Shown piece after piece: positions 34,949 through 43,537 of a stretch of 64,000 bases of DNA. Position numbers and translations under genes: made by a program. The notes under the pieces were generated by a model. It did no database searches. It saw nothing but the letters and a program-made list of their open reading frames with translations, and was not told where the DNA came from. This DNA comes from JADGHE01 sp035716025 (lineage in GTDB: Bacteria > Pseudomonadota > Alphaproteobacteria > Rhizobiales > Xanthobacteraceae), in the NCBI GenBank assembly GCA_035716025.1, contig DASTKH010000044.1, positions 1 to 64,000 on the forward strand, read 5' to 3'. How positions within the stretch are numbered: position 1 is the first letter of the stretch; each line of letters begins with the position of its first letter.

Positions 34949-35527
34949 CTACTGCTCCTTCGCACCCGCCGTAGCCTGGACCATGATGTCGGCCGCGGCG
35001 CGCGTTGTAAGGCCCGCTTCGCGCACCAGCGTGCGCCAAGTGTAAAAGCTCAGCGCAAGCAGCAACACCGCGCGCTGCCGCGCGCTCAAGCCGCGGCCCA
35101 GCACCTCCCGGTAGGCGGCCATGGGCGGTCCGAACCGCAATTCGACGATCTCCCTGGTGAGTGCGTGACATTCGGTATCGCGCAACACGCACCCGGCGAG
35201 TTCGGCGTTGCGCTCGTACCAGCCATAAATCGCGCGCAGGCCGGCGCGCAGCCGTTCGCAAGGATCGCAGATCGCGCGCCAGGGCTTGGCGTCGGGAAGT
35301 GGGTCGCGCTCCATGGTCAGCGCCGAGCAGGCCATGCTGAGGCTCCGCTCGTCGGGAAAATGCGCATAGAGCGTATTGCGCTGCACGCCCGCGCGCTCCG
35401 CCACGAGGCTGAGCGTCGTGCGCGCCGGGCCGAGACGGCTGTGCAGCTCCACGGCAGCTTCGACGATTCGGCGCCGCGTCTCTGCCTGCCGGGCAGCGCG
35501 GCGCCTAAGGGTGTAGGTTCGGCTCAT
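34949..35527 (-). CDS. TetR-family transcriptional regulator
   Basis: The protein has 192 residues from the ATG at 35527; a GTG at 35545 would add six. The HTH is ARTTLSLVAERAGVQRNTLY, then AHFPDERSLSMACSA; the C-terminal domain is helical with a Cys-containing helix (LAGCVLRDTECHALT). No ribosome site is obvious before either start, so the message may be leaderless. It is divergent from the MBL-fold gene, whose promoter overlaps a palindrome, so that gene is the probable target. Confidence 0.9.
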   Translation of the reverse strand: MSRTYTLRRRAARQAETRRRIVEAAVELHSRLGPARTTLSLVAERAGVQRNTLYAHFPDERSLSMACSALTMERDPLPDAKPWRAICDPCERLRAGLRAIYGWYERNAELAGCVLRDTECHALTREIVELRFGPPMAAYREVLGRGLSARQRAVLLLALSFYTWRTLVREAGLTTRAAADIMVQATAGAKEQ

Positions 35528-35561
35528 CGGGATTTGAGTATACACACTTGTTCACTGATTG

Positions 35562-35599
35562 TTGACAGGGGCCGCAATTTCCAATACACATCTATGTAT
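35562..35599 (+). promoter_or_regulatory. Sigma70-like promoter overlapped by a TetR-type operator
   Basis: A perfect -35 TTGACA (35562-35567) stands 17 bases from a poor -10 TACACA (35585-35590). The -10 lies inside the inverted repeat ATACA-N6-TGTAT (35584-35599). The layout would let the divergent TetR protein block the promoter of the MBL-fold gene. Confidence 0.5.
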
Positions 35600-35661
35600 A
35601 GTGAAAGTTGGCCTTGGTCCACGGGATGCCGGGGCGGGCATCCGTCGAACGGAGCGAACCT

Positions 35662-36411
35662 ATGGAAACGACCGTCACCGAGATCGCCTACGGCATCTAC
35701 CGGCTGTCCACCTTCGTGCCGGACATCGCGCCCCCCGCCGGCTTCACCTTCAACCAGTTTCTCGTCCTGGGCGAGGAGCCGCTGATGTTCCATACCGGCC
35801 TGCGGAAGATGTTCTCGCTGAACCGCGACGCTCTGCGCCGCATCATGCCGCCGGAGCGGCTGCGGTGGATCGCTTTCGGCCACTTCGAGGCCGACGAGTG
35901 CGGCGCCATGAACGAATGGCTCGCGGCGGCCCCGCGCGCCACGCCGGCGCACGGCCGGACCGGGTGCCTCGTCTCACTCAACGACTTCGCGGATCGCGCG
36001 CCGCGCCTGCTTGAGGACGGCGAGGTGCTCGATCTCGGCGGCGGCAAACGGGTGCGCTTCATCGACACGCCGCACACGCCGCACGGGTGGGATGCGGGCG
36101 TCATGTACGAAGAATCGACCGGCACGCTGCTGTGCGGCGATCTCTTCACCCAGCTCGGCAACGATCGCGCCACGACCGAGGGTGATATCGTCGGGCCGGC
36201 CGCCGCGGCCGAAGACCTGTTCAAGTATTCCGCACTCAATCCTGGAATGGGAGCCACAATCCGCCGGTTGTCCGGCCTTGCGCCGCGCACGCTTGCGCTG
36301 ATGCACGGCCCCTCGTTTAGGGGCAACGGCGCAGCGGCCTTGGAGGCGCTCGCCGCCGAGTATGATCGGCGCGCCGCGCGGGCGCTCGCGGAAACGTCGC
36401 TCGCCGCTTGA
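35662..36411 (+). CDS. Metallo-beta-lactamase-fold protein, FprA/ODP-like
   Basis: The protein has 249 residues from the ATG at 35662, with GGAG upstream. The metal site is of the oxygen-binding diiron type: FGHFEADECGAMNEWL (H-x-E-x-D), then a His-containing segment near FIDTPHTPHGWDAGVM, LLCGDLFTQLG (bridging Asp) and a terminal LMHGPS. Such domains in flavodiiron proteins reduce O2 or NO, but here there is no flavodoxin domain, so an electron donor or a different hydrolytic role must be supposed. It is divergent from the TetR gene and probably repressed by it. Confidence 0.83.
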   Translation: METTVTEIAYGIYRLSTFVPDIAPPAGFTFNQFLVLGEEPLMFHTGLRKMFSLNRDALRRIMPPERLRWIAFGHFEADECGAMNEWLAAAPRATPAHGRTGCLVSLNDFADRAPRLLEDGEVLDLGGGKRVRFIDTPHTPHGWDAGVMYEESTGTLLCGDLFTQLGNDRATTEGDIVGPAAAAEDLFKYSALNPGMGATIRRLSGLAPRTLALMHGPSFRGNGAAALEALAAEYDRRAARALAETSLAA

Positions 36412-36525
36412 GGTTCCGTCTGTTCGAAAAGGGTGGTTACGCATGACGGCGGCGCGGCGCTTTGTCCCGCTGCCGTCATATCGCGCTGCCGTTGTGTCGC
36501 CGCGATGGGCGATTACATCGCGACC

Positions 36526-36858
36526 ATGAACTCCGATCATCGCCATACCGGGGAGCCGGAGTGGCCGCGCTCCGAACCCGAAATCATTCCTCCCGCCCGC
36601 GCGCGCGAACGGCAGGACGAAGACGTTTTCGTCTTCATTCGCGGCGAAGGACGGCGCGCGACGTTTGCGCCGCCGGGCCCATTGTCCTTCGTTCTCGCTT
36701 TTGTGATCGCCGGCCTGCTGCTCGCCGGCATTCTGCTACTGGCATTCGGAATCATCGTCATTGTCGTACCGGTCGTCGCGGTGACGGCCGCGGCCCTCAT
36801 CGGCTATCTCTATCTGCGGGGCGCGCTGCGCCGGTTGCAGCGCAGGCCGACCCGTTGA
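36526..36858 (+). CDS. Small membrane protein
   Basis: The protein has about 110 residues from the ATG at 36526; an ATG at 36505 adds seven. A charged N-terminus (GEPEWPRSEPEIIPPARARE) precedes two closely spaced hydrophobic segments (GPLSFVLAFVIAGLLLAGIL and IVIVVPVVAVTAAALIGYLY) and a basic tail. The PEWPR...EIIPP motif followed by membrane helices recurs in small rhizobial membrane proteins of unknown role. The start is uncertain because no ribosome site stands out. Confidence 0.65.
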   Translation: MNSDHRHTGEPEWPRSEPEIIPPARARERQDEDVFVFIRGEGRRATFAPPGPLSFVLAFVIAGLLLAGILLLAFGIIVIVVPVVAVTAAALIGYLYLRGALRRLQRRPTR

Positions 36859-36942
36859 CCGGGCGCGTCGCGAAGGAGCCGCGGCCCAGGCATAACGGGT
36901 CCACGCGCCACGGCCATTTTTCGGCAAGGGAAAGTTTCACGG

Positions 36943-37341
36943 ATGAAGGCGATTTGGACGACGGTTATGGCCGCCGCATTCGGGTTCAGCGCGATTTTCG
37001 CCACGGGGGCTCCGGCTGCCGCGCAGCTTCTGCATTCACGCGTGGCGCTGGGCGTGCCCATTCTGCAGCAAGGATTGCAGACGGAGGTCGGTTGGCGTGG
37101 GCGTCGTTATCATCGTCATTGGCGGCATTGGCACCGCCGTAACCATCACCACCACTGGGGCGCGGGGGCGGGCGTTGCGGCCGGGCTTGCGGCCGGCGCG
37201 TTGATCGGCGGCGCGCTCGCGGCGCAGAATTCGGCCCGCCTCAATGTCGCAATTCAATACTGCATCGATCGCTACAGGTCCTACGATATCGCAACCCGGA
37301 CCTATCTCGGTTACGACGGGCTGCGTCACCCGTGCCCTTGA
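36943..37341 (+). CDS. BA14K-like exported protein
   Basis: The protein has 132 residues. A signal peptide (TVMAAAFGFSAIFATGAPAAAQ region) is followed by a His/Arg-rich stretch (RRYHRHWRHWHRRNHHHHWG), a glycine-rich segment (GAGAGVAAGLAAGALIGGAL) and the BA14K C-terminal signature YCIDRYRSYDIATRTYLGYD ending in RHPC. The family was described as an immunoreactive lectin-like protein in Brucella and is common in Hyphomicrobiales. The His-rich part may bind metal. Confidence 0.9.
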   Translation: MKAIWTTVMAAAFGFSAIFATGAPAAAQLLHSRVALGVPILQQGLQTEVGWRGRRYHRHWRHWHRRNHHHHWGAGAGVAAGLAAGALIGGALAAQNSARLNVAIQYCIDRYRSYDIATRTYLGYDGLRHPCP

Positions 37342-37367
37342 AGAGCATAGGCGGCGCCCGCGGCGAG

Positions 37368-38540
37368 TCAGGGGATGTCCTCGTGCAGGCTGCGCATCAA
37401 CGGATAGAGCTGCGCCATGCCTTCCCAGCCGAGGCCGGGGCGCTCAGGGGCGGCAACGAACCCGTCCTCCACCTTCATGTCGTCGGCAAAGCCTGAGAAC
37501 TCGCCGAGCCCCTGTGGATAGCCTTCGCAGCCGCCGGCGCAGAGGCCGGCGACCACGTGGAAGCTCATGAGATTTCCGCCGTGAGGCCAGAGCGAGGCGC
37601 GGCTTGCGCCGTGCTCCTCCAGAAGCTTCACATAGCGCGGCATCATGCTGATGCCGTAGGCCTGCGGCGGGTCGATCTGCAGAATGTCGCGACCAGCCCG
37701 GAAGCCCCCGAAACGGAGAAAGTTGCGGACCTCCTGCGGTGCGTTGAGGCACTCGCCCTGCGCGAGCGGCGGCTCGTAAATCGCGGCCAGCGCCGCATAG
37801 CCTTCGAGATCCAGCGGATCAAGCGGTTCCTCGAACCAACGCAAACGGTACGGCGCATAGGCCTTGGCGTAATCACGGGCGCGGGCGGCATCGAGCGCGC
37901 AGTTGAAATCGACGGCGAGAAAATCGCCGCCGCCTACGATCTTCAGGCCTGCTTCGACGCGCTTGACATCGTCCGCAATCGGCAACCCGCCGGACTTGAT
38001 CTTGAGCAGGCGATAGCCGGCGTCACGATGGCGTTTCAGCTCGTCCTCGAGGTCTGTCAGCCTGTTGCCCGGCAGGTACCAGCCGCCGCCGACATAGCAC
38101 GGTACCTTCGCAAGGTGCCTTCCATCGTTGTAGCGGTCGGCCAGCAGCCGCCAGACCGGCTTGCCCACGATCTTGCCGACGGCGTCCCAAACCGCCGTGT
38201 CGATGATTCCGATCGGCACCGAACGCTCGGCGTGTCCGCCTTGCTTCTCCTTCTGGGACATCTGCGCGTTGACCTTCTCGGGGTCGATCACGCCCGAGCC
38301 GTCGAGCAGGCTGTCGGGCGCCGCGGAAAGCACGCGCGGGATGAAACGCCCGCGCATCGGCCCGCCGCAGGCGTGCTTTCCAAGCGAACCCCAAGCGTAG
38401 CCGACCACGGTCTTTCCGTCCCGCTTCTGGTCGGTGACGACTGCCACAACCGAGGTGGTGAGGCCGGAGAGGTCGAAGGCCGCATTGCGCATGTTGGTAC
38501 GCAGCGGGAAGGCTTTCTCGCGGATGTCGACGATGCGCAT
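37368..38540 (-). CDS. Enolase-superfamily dehydratase, D-tartrate dehydratase-like
   Basis: The protein has 390 residues. The enolase-superfamily layout is visible: a capping N-terminal domain, the Lys strand RLLKIKSGG, metal ligands at LAVDFNCAL, WFEEPLDP and AQGECLNA, and a terminal WPHGGNLMSFHVVAGLCAGG. The N-terminus and several segments (RNAAFDLSGLTTSVVAVVTD and HAERSVPIGIIDTAVWDAVG) closely recall rhizobial D-tartrate dehydratase from memory, but the loop residues VDFNC and GGNLM differ from the VDANG and GGHQM I remember, so the true substrate may be another sugar acid. A TctC receptor precedes it. Confidence 0.82.
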   Translation of the reverse strand: MRIVDIREKAFPLRTNMRNAAFDLSGLTTSVVAVVTDQKRDGKTVVGYAWGSLGKHACGGPMRGRFIPRVLSAAPDSLLDGSGVIDPEKVNAQMSQKEKQGGHAERSVPIGIIDTAVWDAVGKIVGKPVWRLLADRYNDGRHLAKVPCYVGGGWYLPGNRLTDLEDELKRHRDAGYRLLKIKSGGLPIADDVKRVEAGLKIVGGGDFLAVDFNCALDAARARDYAKAYAPYRLRWFEEPLDPLDLEGYAALAAIYEPPLAQGECLNAPQEVRNFLRFGGFRAGRDILQIDPPQAYGISMMPRYVKLLEEHGASRASLWPHGGNLMSFHVVAGLCAGGCEGYPQGLGEFSGFADDMKVEDGFVAAPERPGLGWEGMAQLYPLMRSLHEDIP

Positions 38541-38574
38541 GGAGGGATGTCTCGAGACGGAGGAAAAAAGCGTC

Positions 38575-38639
38575 GTGCCCGGAGAGGCCCGGGCACCCGC
38601 TTTCTTGGTGCCATGATGGATGGCCGGATCAAGCCCGGC
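38575..38639. repeat. REP-like palindromic intergenic repeat
   Basis: Two adjoining hairpins lie in the 126-base gap between the TctC and enolase-superfamily genes: GTGCCCGG/CCGGGCAC (38575-38596), then GCCGG/CCGGC (38623-38639) within the ATGGCCGG...AAGCCCGGC sequence that recurs in intergenic REP elements of Bradyrhizobium-like genomes. It may stabilise or attenuate the mRNA. Confidence 0.6.
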
Positions 38640-38666
38640 AAGGATGAAATACCGGCTATGGCGCCG

Positions 38667-39644
38667 TCACTTGATCTGCGGGATTTTGGCTTCCTTGATC
38701 ACGCGTGCCCATTTGGTGATTTCGGCATCGACGCGCTTGCCCCACTCTTCTGGCGGATTGCCGACCGGAACAAAGCCGAGAGACTTGAGCTTTTCCTTCA
38801 CCTCCTGGCTGTGCACGATCGCGGCGATCTCCTTGTAGAGCTTGTCGATGATCGGCTTCGGCGTGCCGGCCGGCACGAACATCGAGGTCAGCGTCTCGGA
38901 TTCCTGGTCGGGAACGCCGGACTCCTCCATGGTCGGCACGTCCGGCAGCACCTCCACGCGCTTCGCGCTGGTCACCGCGATGGCCCGCAGCTGTCCGGCT
39001 TGGATCGCAGTGAGCGACGGCGGCAAGGCCGACCAGACGGTCGGCGTATGCCCGGCAACAGTCGAGGCGACCGCCGGCGCGGCCCCCGTGAACGGGATCA
39101 TCGTGTACTTGTCGAGCTTGAAATGCAGCTTGAACATTTCCCCGGCGAGGTGCGGGGTCGAGCCGGTCGCGGGCTGCGCAAAGCTGTACTTGTCGGGATG
39201 TGCCCGAATTTCCGTGACCAGCTCCTGCACGGTCTTTGCCGGCACTGAGGGGTTGACCGCGAGAACGTTCGGCGAGGCCGCAACCAGAGTGAGCGGTGCG
39301 AAGTCCTTCTTCGGGTCGTAGGGTACGGATGCATAGAGGCTCGGGTTGACCATGAAACCCGTGCTCGCGACGAGCAGCGTGTAGCCGTCCGGCGTGGCCC
39401 GGGCCGCCTGGCCGGTGCCGATATTGCCGCCTGCGCCGGTGACGTTCTCGACGTAGAACTGCTTGCCGAGGCGCTTGGAAAGCCCCTCCGCCACCAGCCG
39501 TGCCGTCACGTCCGTCGGGCCCCCGGCATTGAACGGCACGATGATCCGCACCGGCTTGGCCGGATAGTCTTGCCCCAGCGCCGGGGCCACCATCAACGAC
39601 AGCGCCGTGGCTGTCAGCAGCATGCGGCGCGAGATCCTCAGCAT
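38667..39644 (-). CDS. TctC/Bug-family periplasmic solute receptor
   Basis: The protein has 325 residues. A signal peptide with a twin-arginine-like start (MLRISRRMLLTATALSLMVA, then PALGQ) is followed by Bug motifs: IIVPFNAGGPTDVTARLVAE, GAGGNIGTGQAARATPDGYT, PFTGAAPAVASTVAGHT and LPDVPTMEESGVPDQ. It binds an unidentified carboxylate. The enolase-superfamily gene is downstream on the same strand, so the receptor may feed that enzyme. No TctA/TctB is nearby. Confidence 0.9.
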   Translation of the reverse strand: MLRISRRMLLTATALSLMVAPALGQDYPAKPVRIIVPFNAGGPTDVTARLVAEGLSKRLGKQFYVENVTGAGGNIGTGQAARATPDGYTLLVASTGFMVNPSLYASVPYDPKKDFAPLTLVAASPNVLAVNPSVPAKTVQELVTEIRAHPDKYSFAQPATGSTPHLAGEMFKLHFKLDKYTMIPFTGAAPAVASTVAGHTPTVWSALPPSLTAIQAGQLRAIAVTSAKRVEVLPDVPTMEESGVPDQESETLTSMFVPAGTPKPIIDKLYKEIAAIVHSQEVKEKLKSLGFVPVGNPPEEWGKRVDAEITKWARVIKEAKIPQIK

Positions 39645-39834
39645 TTTGTCCTCCTTGCTGTTCTTGCCCGCGATGTTCTAGCGCCGTGCGCGCGGCCGGC
39701 AAGCGCGAAAGGCCGTGGCGGCTTGCGCCCGCGCAACTTCGCGCTAGAACGACGGCATTATCGCGGACTTGTGATCGCTCGGGCGAGGCAGGTTCGCGCC
39801 TCCCACAAACCCGATCAGCCCAGGAGATGTTTGC

Positions 39835-40806
39835 ATGTCGGGCCGCAAGATCACTCGCGAGGACATTCGCAAGGCCGCCGAGAAATACAAAAACTGGGGC
39901 AAGTGGGGCCCTAGCGACGAAATCGGCACGCTGAACTACACGACCCCGGAGGACATTGTCGCCGCCTGCCGGCTGGTGAAGAAAGGCAAGGTCATTTCGC
40001 TCGCGCTCAATTTCGATCACACGGGCCCTCAGGGAGCGAAGACCAAATACCCGACCATGGGGCGCACCAACCCGATCCATACCATGCTGCGCACGGGCAC
40101 CGACGCCTATTCCGGCGTACTCGACCATCGCGGCATCCGCGCCGCCGACGACATGGTGACGATGCCGCTGCAGTGCGGCACCCAGTGGGACGGGCTCGGC
40201 CACGTCTTCTACGAGGACAAGATGTGGAACGGGTACGACTGCCGCGAGGTCACGAGCGCGGGCGCGCAGAAATGCGGAATTGAGAAGACCAAGAACAAGA
40301 TGGTCGGCCGCGGCGTGCTGCTTGACGTCGCCCGCTACAAGGGGGTCGACTGGCTCGAGGACGGCTACGGCATCACCAACGAAGACCTCTACAACACGGC
40401 CAAGAAGCAGGGAATCGAGCTCAAGCGCGGCGATTACATCATCGTGCGCACCGGCCAGATGGAGCGCTGCCTCAAGGCCGGCAGCTGGGACGGCTATCCG
40501 GGTGGCGATGCGCCGGGCCTTGCCTTCGAGACGCTCGATTTCGTGCAGAAGACCGAGCTTGCCGCGCTGGCGACTGACACCTGGGGTGCGGAAGTGCGCC
40601 CCAACAACACGGAAGGCGGCATCAACCAGCCGTGGCACTGGATCACCATCCCGATCATGGGCATGACGATGGGCGAGATCTTCAACGTCAAGGAGCTGGC
40701 GGATGATTGCGCCGATGACGGCGTCTACGAATTCCTGTTTGTCGCGCCGGCGATTCCGATTACCGGCGCGGTGGGCTCGCCCGTGAATCCGCTGGCGATC
40801 AAGTAA
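39835..40806 (+). CDS. Cyclase-family metal-dependent hydrolase (KynB/isatin-hydrolase-like)
   Basis: The protein has 323 residues, with AGGAG upstream of the ATG. It belongs to the putative-cyclase fold shared by kynurenine formamidase and isatin hydrolase. The metal-binding motif HxGTHxDxxxH appears as LQCGTQWDGLGHVFYE, with both family His residues before the Asp altered (Q/C and Q). KRGDYIIVRTGQMERCLKAG is retained, as is the late EVRPNNTEGGINQPWHW. The exact substrate is unknown. It is convergent with glucokinase. Confidence 0.85.
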   Translation: MSGRKITREDIRKAAEKYKNWGKWGPSDEIGTLNYTTPEDIVAACRLVKKGKVISLALNFDHTGPQGAKTKYPTMGRTNPIHTMLRTGTDAYSGVLDHRGIRAADDMVTMPLQCGTQWDGLGHVFYEDKMWNGYDCREVTSAGAQKCGIEKTKNKMVGRGVLLDVARYKGVDWLEDGYGITNEDLYNTAKKQGIELKRGDYIIVRTGQMERCLKAGSWDGYPGGDAPGLAFETLDFVQKTELAALATDTWGAEVRPNNTEGGINQPWHWITIPIMGMTMGEIFNVKELADDCADDGVYEFLFVAPAIPITGAVGSPVNPLAIK

Positions 40807-40822
40807 GCGGCGCGACGGAACG

Positions 40823-40848
40823 GGGCGCGCCCCGCGCGGGGCGCGCCC
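40823..40848. terminator. GC-rich palindromic hairpin between convergent genes
   Basis: GGGCGCGCCCC (40823-40833) and GGGGCGCGCCC (40838-40848) form an 11-pair stem with a 4-base loop, 16 bases after the cyclase stop. It could terminate both the cyclase and the glucokinase transcripts. There is no strong T-run. Confidence 0.65.
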
Positions 40849-40875
40849 TTGCCCCGCCTCATTTTGGGCCGTGCC

Positions 40876-41805
40876 TCACAGCGTTTCCGCCACCGCCGCG
40901 CAGCCGAGCAGGCCGGGTTCGTCGAGCGTGATCAGCGTCGTCGGAATCGTCCGCAGCAAGGCGACAAACGGCGGGTGATTTTCAAACGCAGCCCGGAAAG
41001 CCGGCGCGCTCAAAAAATCGCCGAGCCGGCGCGAGACGCCGCCGCCGGCATAGACGCCGCCAGTTGCGCGGTAGAGCAGGGCGAGGTCGCCTGCAAAGCG
41101 CGCGAACAGCCGCACGAAAAGCGAGGCCGTTTCGCGCGCCGCTGCATCGCCGGCGTGGGCGCCGTGGGTGATGGCGGCGGCCGGCAGCGCCGCGTCGGGG
41201 CCGTGCAGCGCGCGATGGAGCCGCTCGAGCCCCGGTCCCGACAGCACCGCCTCGGCCGACACATAGCCGAGCTCCCCGCGCACGCGCGCGAAGATCGGCT
41301 CCTCCTCGGCGGCGGCCGGACCGAATGATGCATGCCCGCCCTCCGTCGGCACCGCCACGTCTCCGCCCGCATGCGGCAGCAGCGCGGCGACGCCGAGGCC
41401 GGTGCCGGCGCCGAATACGACACGGGGGCCCGTCGCCTGCGGCATCGGCGGGCCGAGCGGACGGATGTCCTCGGGTCGAAGATGCGGCAGGCTGAAGGCG
41501 ACAGCCTCGAAATCGTTGATCGCCCGCACCGCGCGCCAGCCGAACCGTTTGGCAAGTTCGCTCGCCCGAAAGCGCCATGGGCGGTTCGTCATTGCGATCT
41601 CGTCGCCTTCGACCGGGGCGGCGATCGCCAGCACTCCGCCCTCAGGGCGGGCTCCGGTTTCCTCGATATAACGGGCGATCGCCGCTTCGAGGCTCGGCAC
41701 GTCGTCGCCGCGCCATTTCTTCATCCCGGTCGGCCGCCCGCCGGGGCCGGTCATGGCGATGCGCGTGTTGGTCGCGCCGACATCCGCCAGCAGAATGTTC
41801 CGCAT
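40876..41805 (-). CDS. glk: Glucokinase (ROK-independent Glk type)
   Basis: The protein has 309 residues. The ASKHA phosphate motif LLADVGATNTRIAM and the Glk signatures RAINDFEAVAFSL, VVFGAGTGLGVAAL, VPTEGGHASFGP and YAGGGVSRRLGDFL are all present; the Asp of NDFEA is the catalytic base. It phosphorylates glucose with ATP at the top of the Entner-Doudoroff route usual in this group. A GTG at 41823 overlapping the previous stop (GTGA) is an alternative start. It follows the lactonase-like and dehydrogenase genes on the same strand. Confidence 0.9.
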   Translation of the reverse strand: MRNILLADVGATNTRIAMTGPGGRPTGMKKWRGDDVPSLEAAIARYIEETGARPEGGVLAIAAPVEGDEIAMTNRPWRFRASELAKRFGWRAVRAINDFEAVAFSLPHLRPEDIRPLGPPMPQATGPRVVFGAGTGLGVAALLPHAGGDVAVPTEGGHASFGPAAAEEEPIFARVRGELGYVSAEAVLSGPGLERLHRALHGPDAALPAAAITHGAHAGDAAARETASLFVRLFARFAGDLALLYRATGGVYAGGGVSRRLGDFLSAPAFRAAFENHPPFVALLRTIPTTLITLDEPGLLGCAAVAETL

Positions 41806-41819
41806 CCGCTTCTGGTCCG

Positions 41820-42623
41820 TCACGCGGCCTTGGGCTCGGTATCGAGGCGGACAACCCAGCCTTCGAGCCCGTCGCGCGCGGCCGGGTAACGCGCCATCAC
41901 GCGCGGATCGTGCCCCGGCACAATGTGCTGCGGGCTCGGCGCAAGGCGCCGGAGCGTCTGATAGCCCTCCACCACCTCGGCCACGTTGCAGGTGATCGGG
42001 AACACGCGTCCCTGTTCGAAATGAGCATAAAGATGCGAGGTGTCGGAGGCGAGCACGACGGGGCCGCGGCGCGTGTTCACGCGTACGCATTGCAGCCCGC
42101 GCGAATGGCCGCCGATCTTGTGCACCGTGACGCCCGGTGCGACGGCCTCCGCACCGTCGTGAAACGTCACGCGCCCGGCGAACACTTTGCGGACCATCGC
42201 GACGACGTCCTCCACCTCGAAGGGCAGCCGCAGCGCCGCATGGCACATGCAGCGTCCCGTCGCGTAGGCCATCTCGCAGTCCTGCAGGTGATAGCGGGCG
42301 CGCGGGAAAAGATCGTAGTTGCCGGCATGGTCATAGTGCAGGTGCGTGACGATGACGGTCTCAACCGTCTCCGGCGCCACGCCGACCGCCTTGAGGCCCT
42401 CGGCGACCGGCTTGAGCAGAGTGCGGTTGCGCTTGCGCGCCATCGCCTCGTCGAAGCCCGTGTCCACCACGATCGCGCCGCTTTGCCCGACGATCGCCCA
42501 GACGAAATAGTCGAGCGGGTCCGGTACGTCGTGCGGGTCGCCGCCGATATAGTTCTCGCCCGAACGGCGTTCGTGATGCGCGTAGCGGATCGCGTACACC
42601 TCGTAAGTGTCGTCTCCACTCAT
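41820..42623 (-). CDS. Metallo-beta-lactamase-fold, N-acyl-homoserine-lactonase-like protein
   Basis: The protein has 267 residues. The zinc-binding motif VTHLHYDHAGN (about 94-104) is followed by KIGGHSRGLQ, VVLASDTSHLY and QHIVPGHDPRV, matching the AiiA-like lactonase group. Actual acyl-homoserine-lactone activity is not proven by sequence; other lactones or esters fit equally. Its start overlaps the dehydrogenase stop (ATGA), and its stop touches the glucokinase start region, so a three-gene operon is likely. Confidence 0.85.
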   Translation of the reverse strand: MSGDDTYEVYAIRYAHHERRSGENYIGGDPHDVPDPLDYFVWAIVGQSGAIVVDTGFDEAMARKRNRTLLKPVAEGLKAVGVAPETVETVIVTHLHYDHAGNYDLFPRARYHLQDCEMAYATGRCMCHAALRLPFEVEDVVAMVRKVFAGRVTFHDGAEAVAPGVTVHKIGGHSRGLQCVRVNTRRGPVVLASDTSHLYAHFEQGRVFPITCNVAEVVEGYQTLRRLAPSPQHIVPGHDPRVMARYPAARDGLEGWVVRLDTEPKAA

Positions 42624-43537
42624 CCCGCACTCCTCTTCGCCGGCGCGGCGCTGCGGGCGCGCACCGCGACGCCGGCCTTCTGTTCGAGCGGCTTGATGAC
42701 CGTCGTGAAGTCGGAATCGCCGCCGAAGGCCTCCTGCGCCGCGGTGAACAGGCGATCGACCGCGCGGGCCACATCCATGGGCACGCCGAGCGCCTCGGCT
42801 TCCGCAATCCCGAGCCGCACGTCTTTGAGCATCAGCGCAGTCGCGAAGCCGAAGTCGAAAGTGCCGGGTAGGATTGCCTTCGGAAATTTGTCGCGCGAGG
42901 CCGTGTTATGGCCGCTGCCGGCATTGATGACGGCGATCGCGACCTCGGGGTCGATGCCCGCCTTCGCCGCCAGCACCATCGCCTCTGCGGTGGCGGCGAG
43001 CGCGCTTGCCGACAGCAGGTTGTTCGCAAGCTTCATGGTCTGCGCAAGCCCCGCCGTCTCCCCGACGAAGAACACCCGCCCGAATTGGCCGAGCAGCGGC
43101 TCGACGACGGTAAAATCGGCGTGCGGCCCGGAGACGATCACCGCAAGCGTGCCCTTCTGGGCGCCGGCGATGCCCCCGCTCACCGGGCTGTCGACCTGGG
43201 CGATGCCCTTCGCCTTCAGCGCCCCTGCGATCTCGGCTGCGACCTGCGAGCCGGTGGTCGAAAGGTCGACGAAGCGCCGCACCCGCTTGCCGGCGATGAC
43301 CCCGTTCGGTCCCGCTGCAACCGCCCGCACGATCTGCGGCGTGGGTAGGCTCGCGAACACGGTCTCAACCCGGTCGGCCACGTCGGTCGGGCTTGCGGCG
43401 GTCTCTGCGCCGAGCGCGGCCGCACGCGCAAGGGCCTCCGGACTCGTGTCGAAGGCCACCACCTTGTGACCGGCCTCGATCAGGTGGCGCGCCATCGGCA
43501 ACCCCATCCGGCCGACCCCGATGAACCCGACTTCCAT
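42620..43537 (-). CDS. NAD(P)-dependent beta-hydroxyacid dehydrogenase (HIBADH family)
   Basis: The protein has 305 residues with AAGGAGGAAG just before the ATG. It has a Rossmann start (VGFIGVGRMGLPMARHL), the substrate-binding DSPVSGGIAGAQKGTL and the catalytic Lys in LAQTMKLANNLL. The family oxidises 3-hydroxyisobutyrate, tartronate semialdehyde and related acids; the substrate cannot be fixed. It heads the operon with the lactonase-like and glucokinase genes, which suggests sugar-acid metabolism. Confidence 0.88.
   Translation of the reverse strand: MEVGFIGVGRMGLPMARHLIEAGHKVVAFDTSPEALARAAALGAETAASPTDVADRVETVFASLPTPQIVRAVAAGPNGVIAGKRVRRFVDLSTTGSQVAAEIAGALKAKGIAQVDSPVSGGIAGAQKGTLAVIVSGPHADFTVVEPLLGQFGRVFFVGETAGLAQTMKLANNLLSASALAATAEAMVLAAKAGIDPEVAIAVINAGSGHNTASRDKFPKAILPGTFDFGFATALMLKDVRLGIAEAEALGVPMDVARAVDRLFTAAQEAFGGDSDFTTVIKPLEQKAGVAVRARSAAPAKRSAG

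Noticed and set aside
37557..39248. 563-residue plus-strand frame
   Set aside because: Runs antisense across both the enolase-superfamily and TctC genes and ignores their boundary.
38656..40638. 660-residue minus-strand frame
   Set aside because: Shadow overlapping the TctC gene and the antisense of the cyclase gene.
41577..43469. 630-residue plus-strand frame
   Set aside because: Antisense across three overlapping minus-strand genes with complete motifs.
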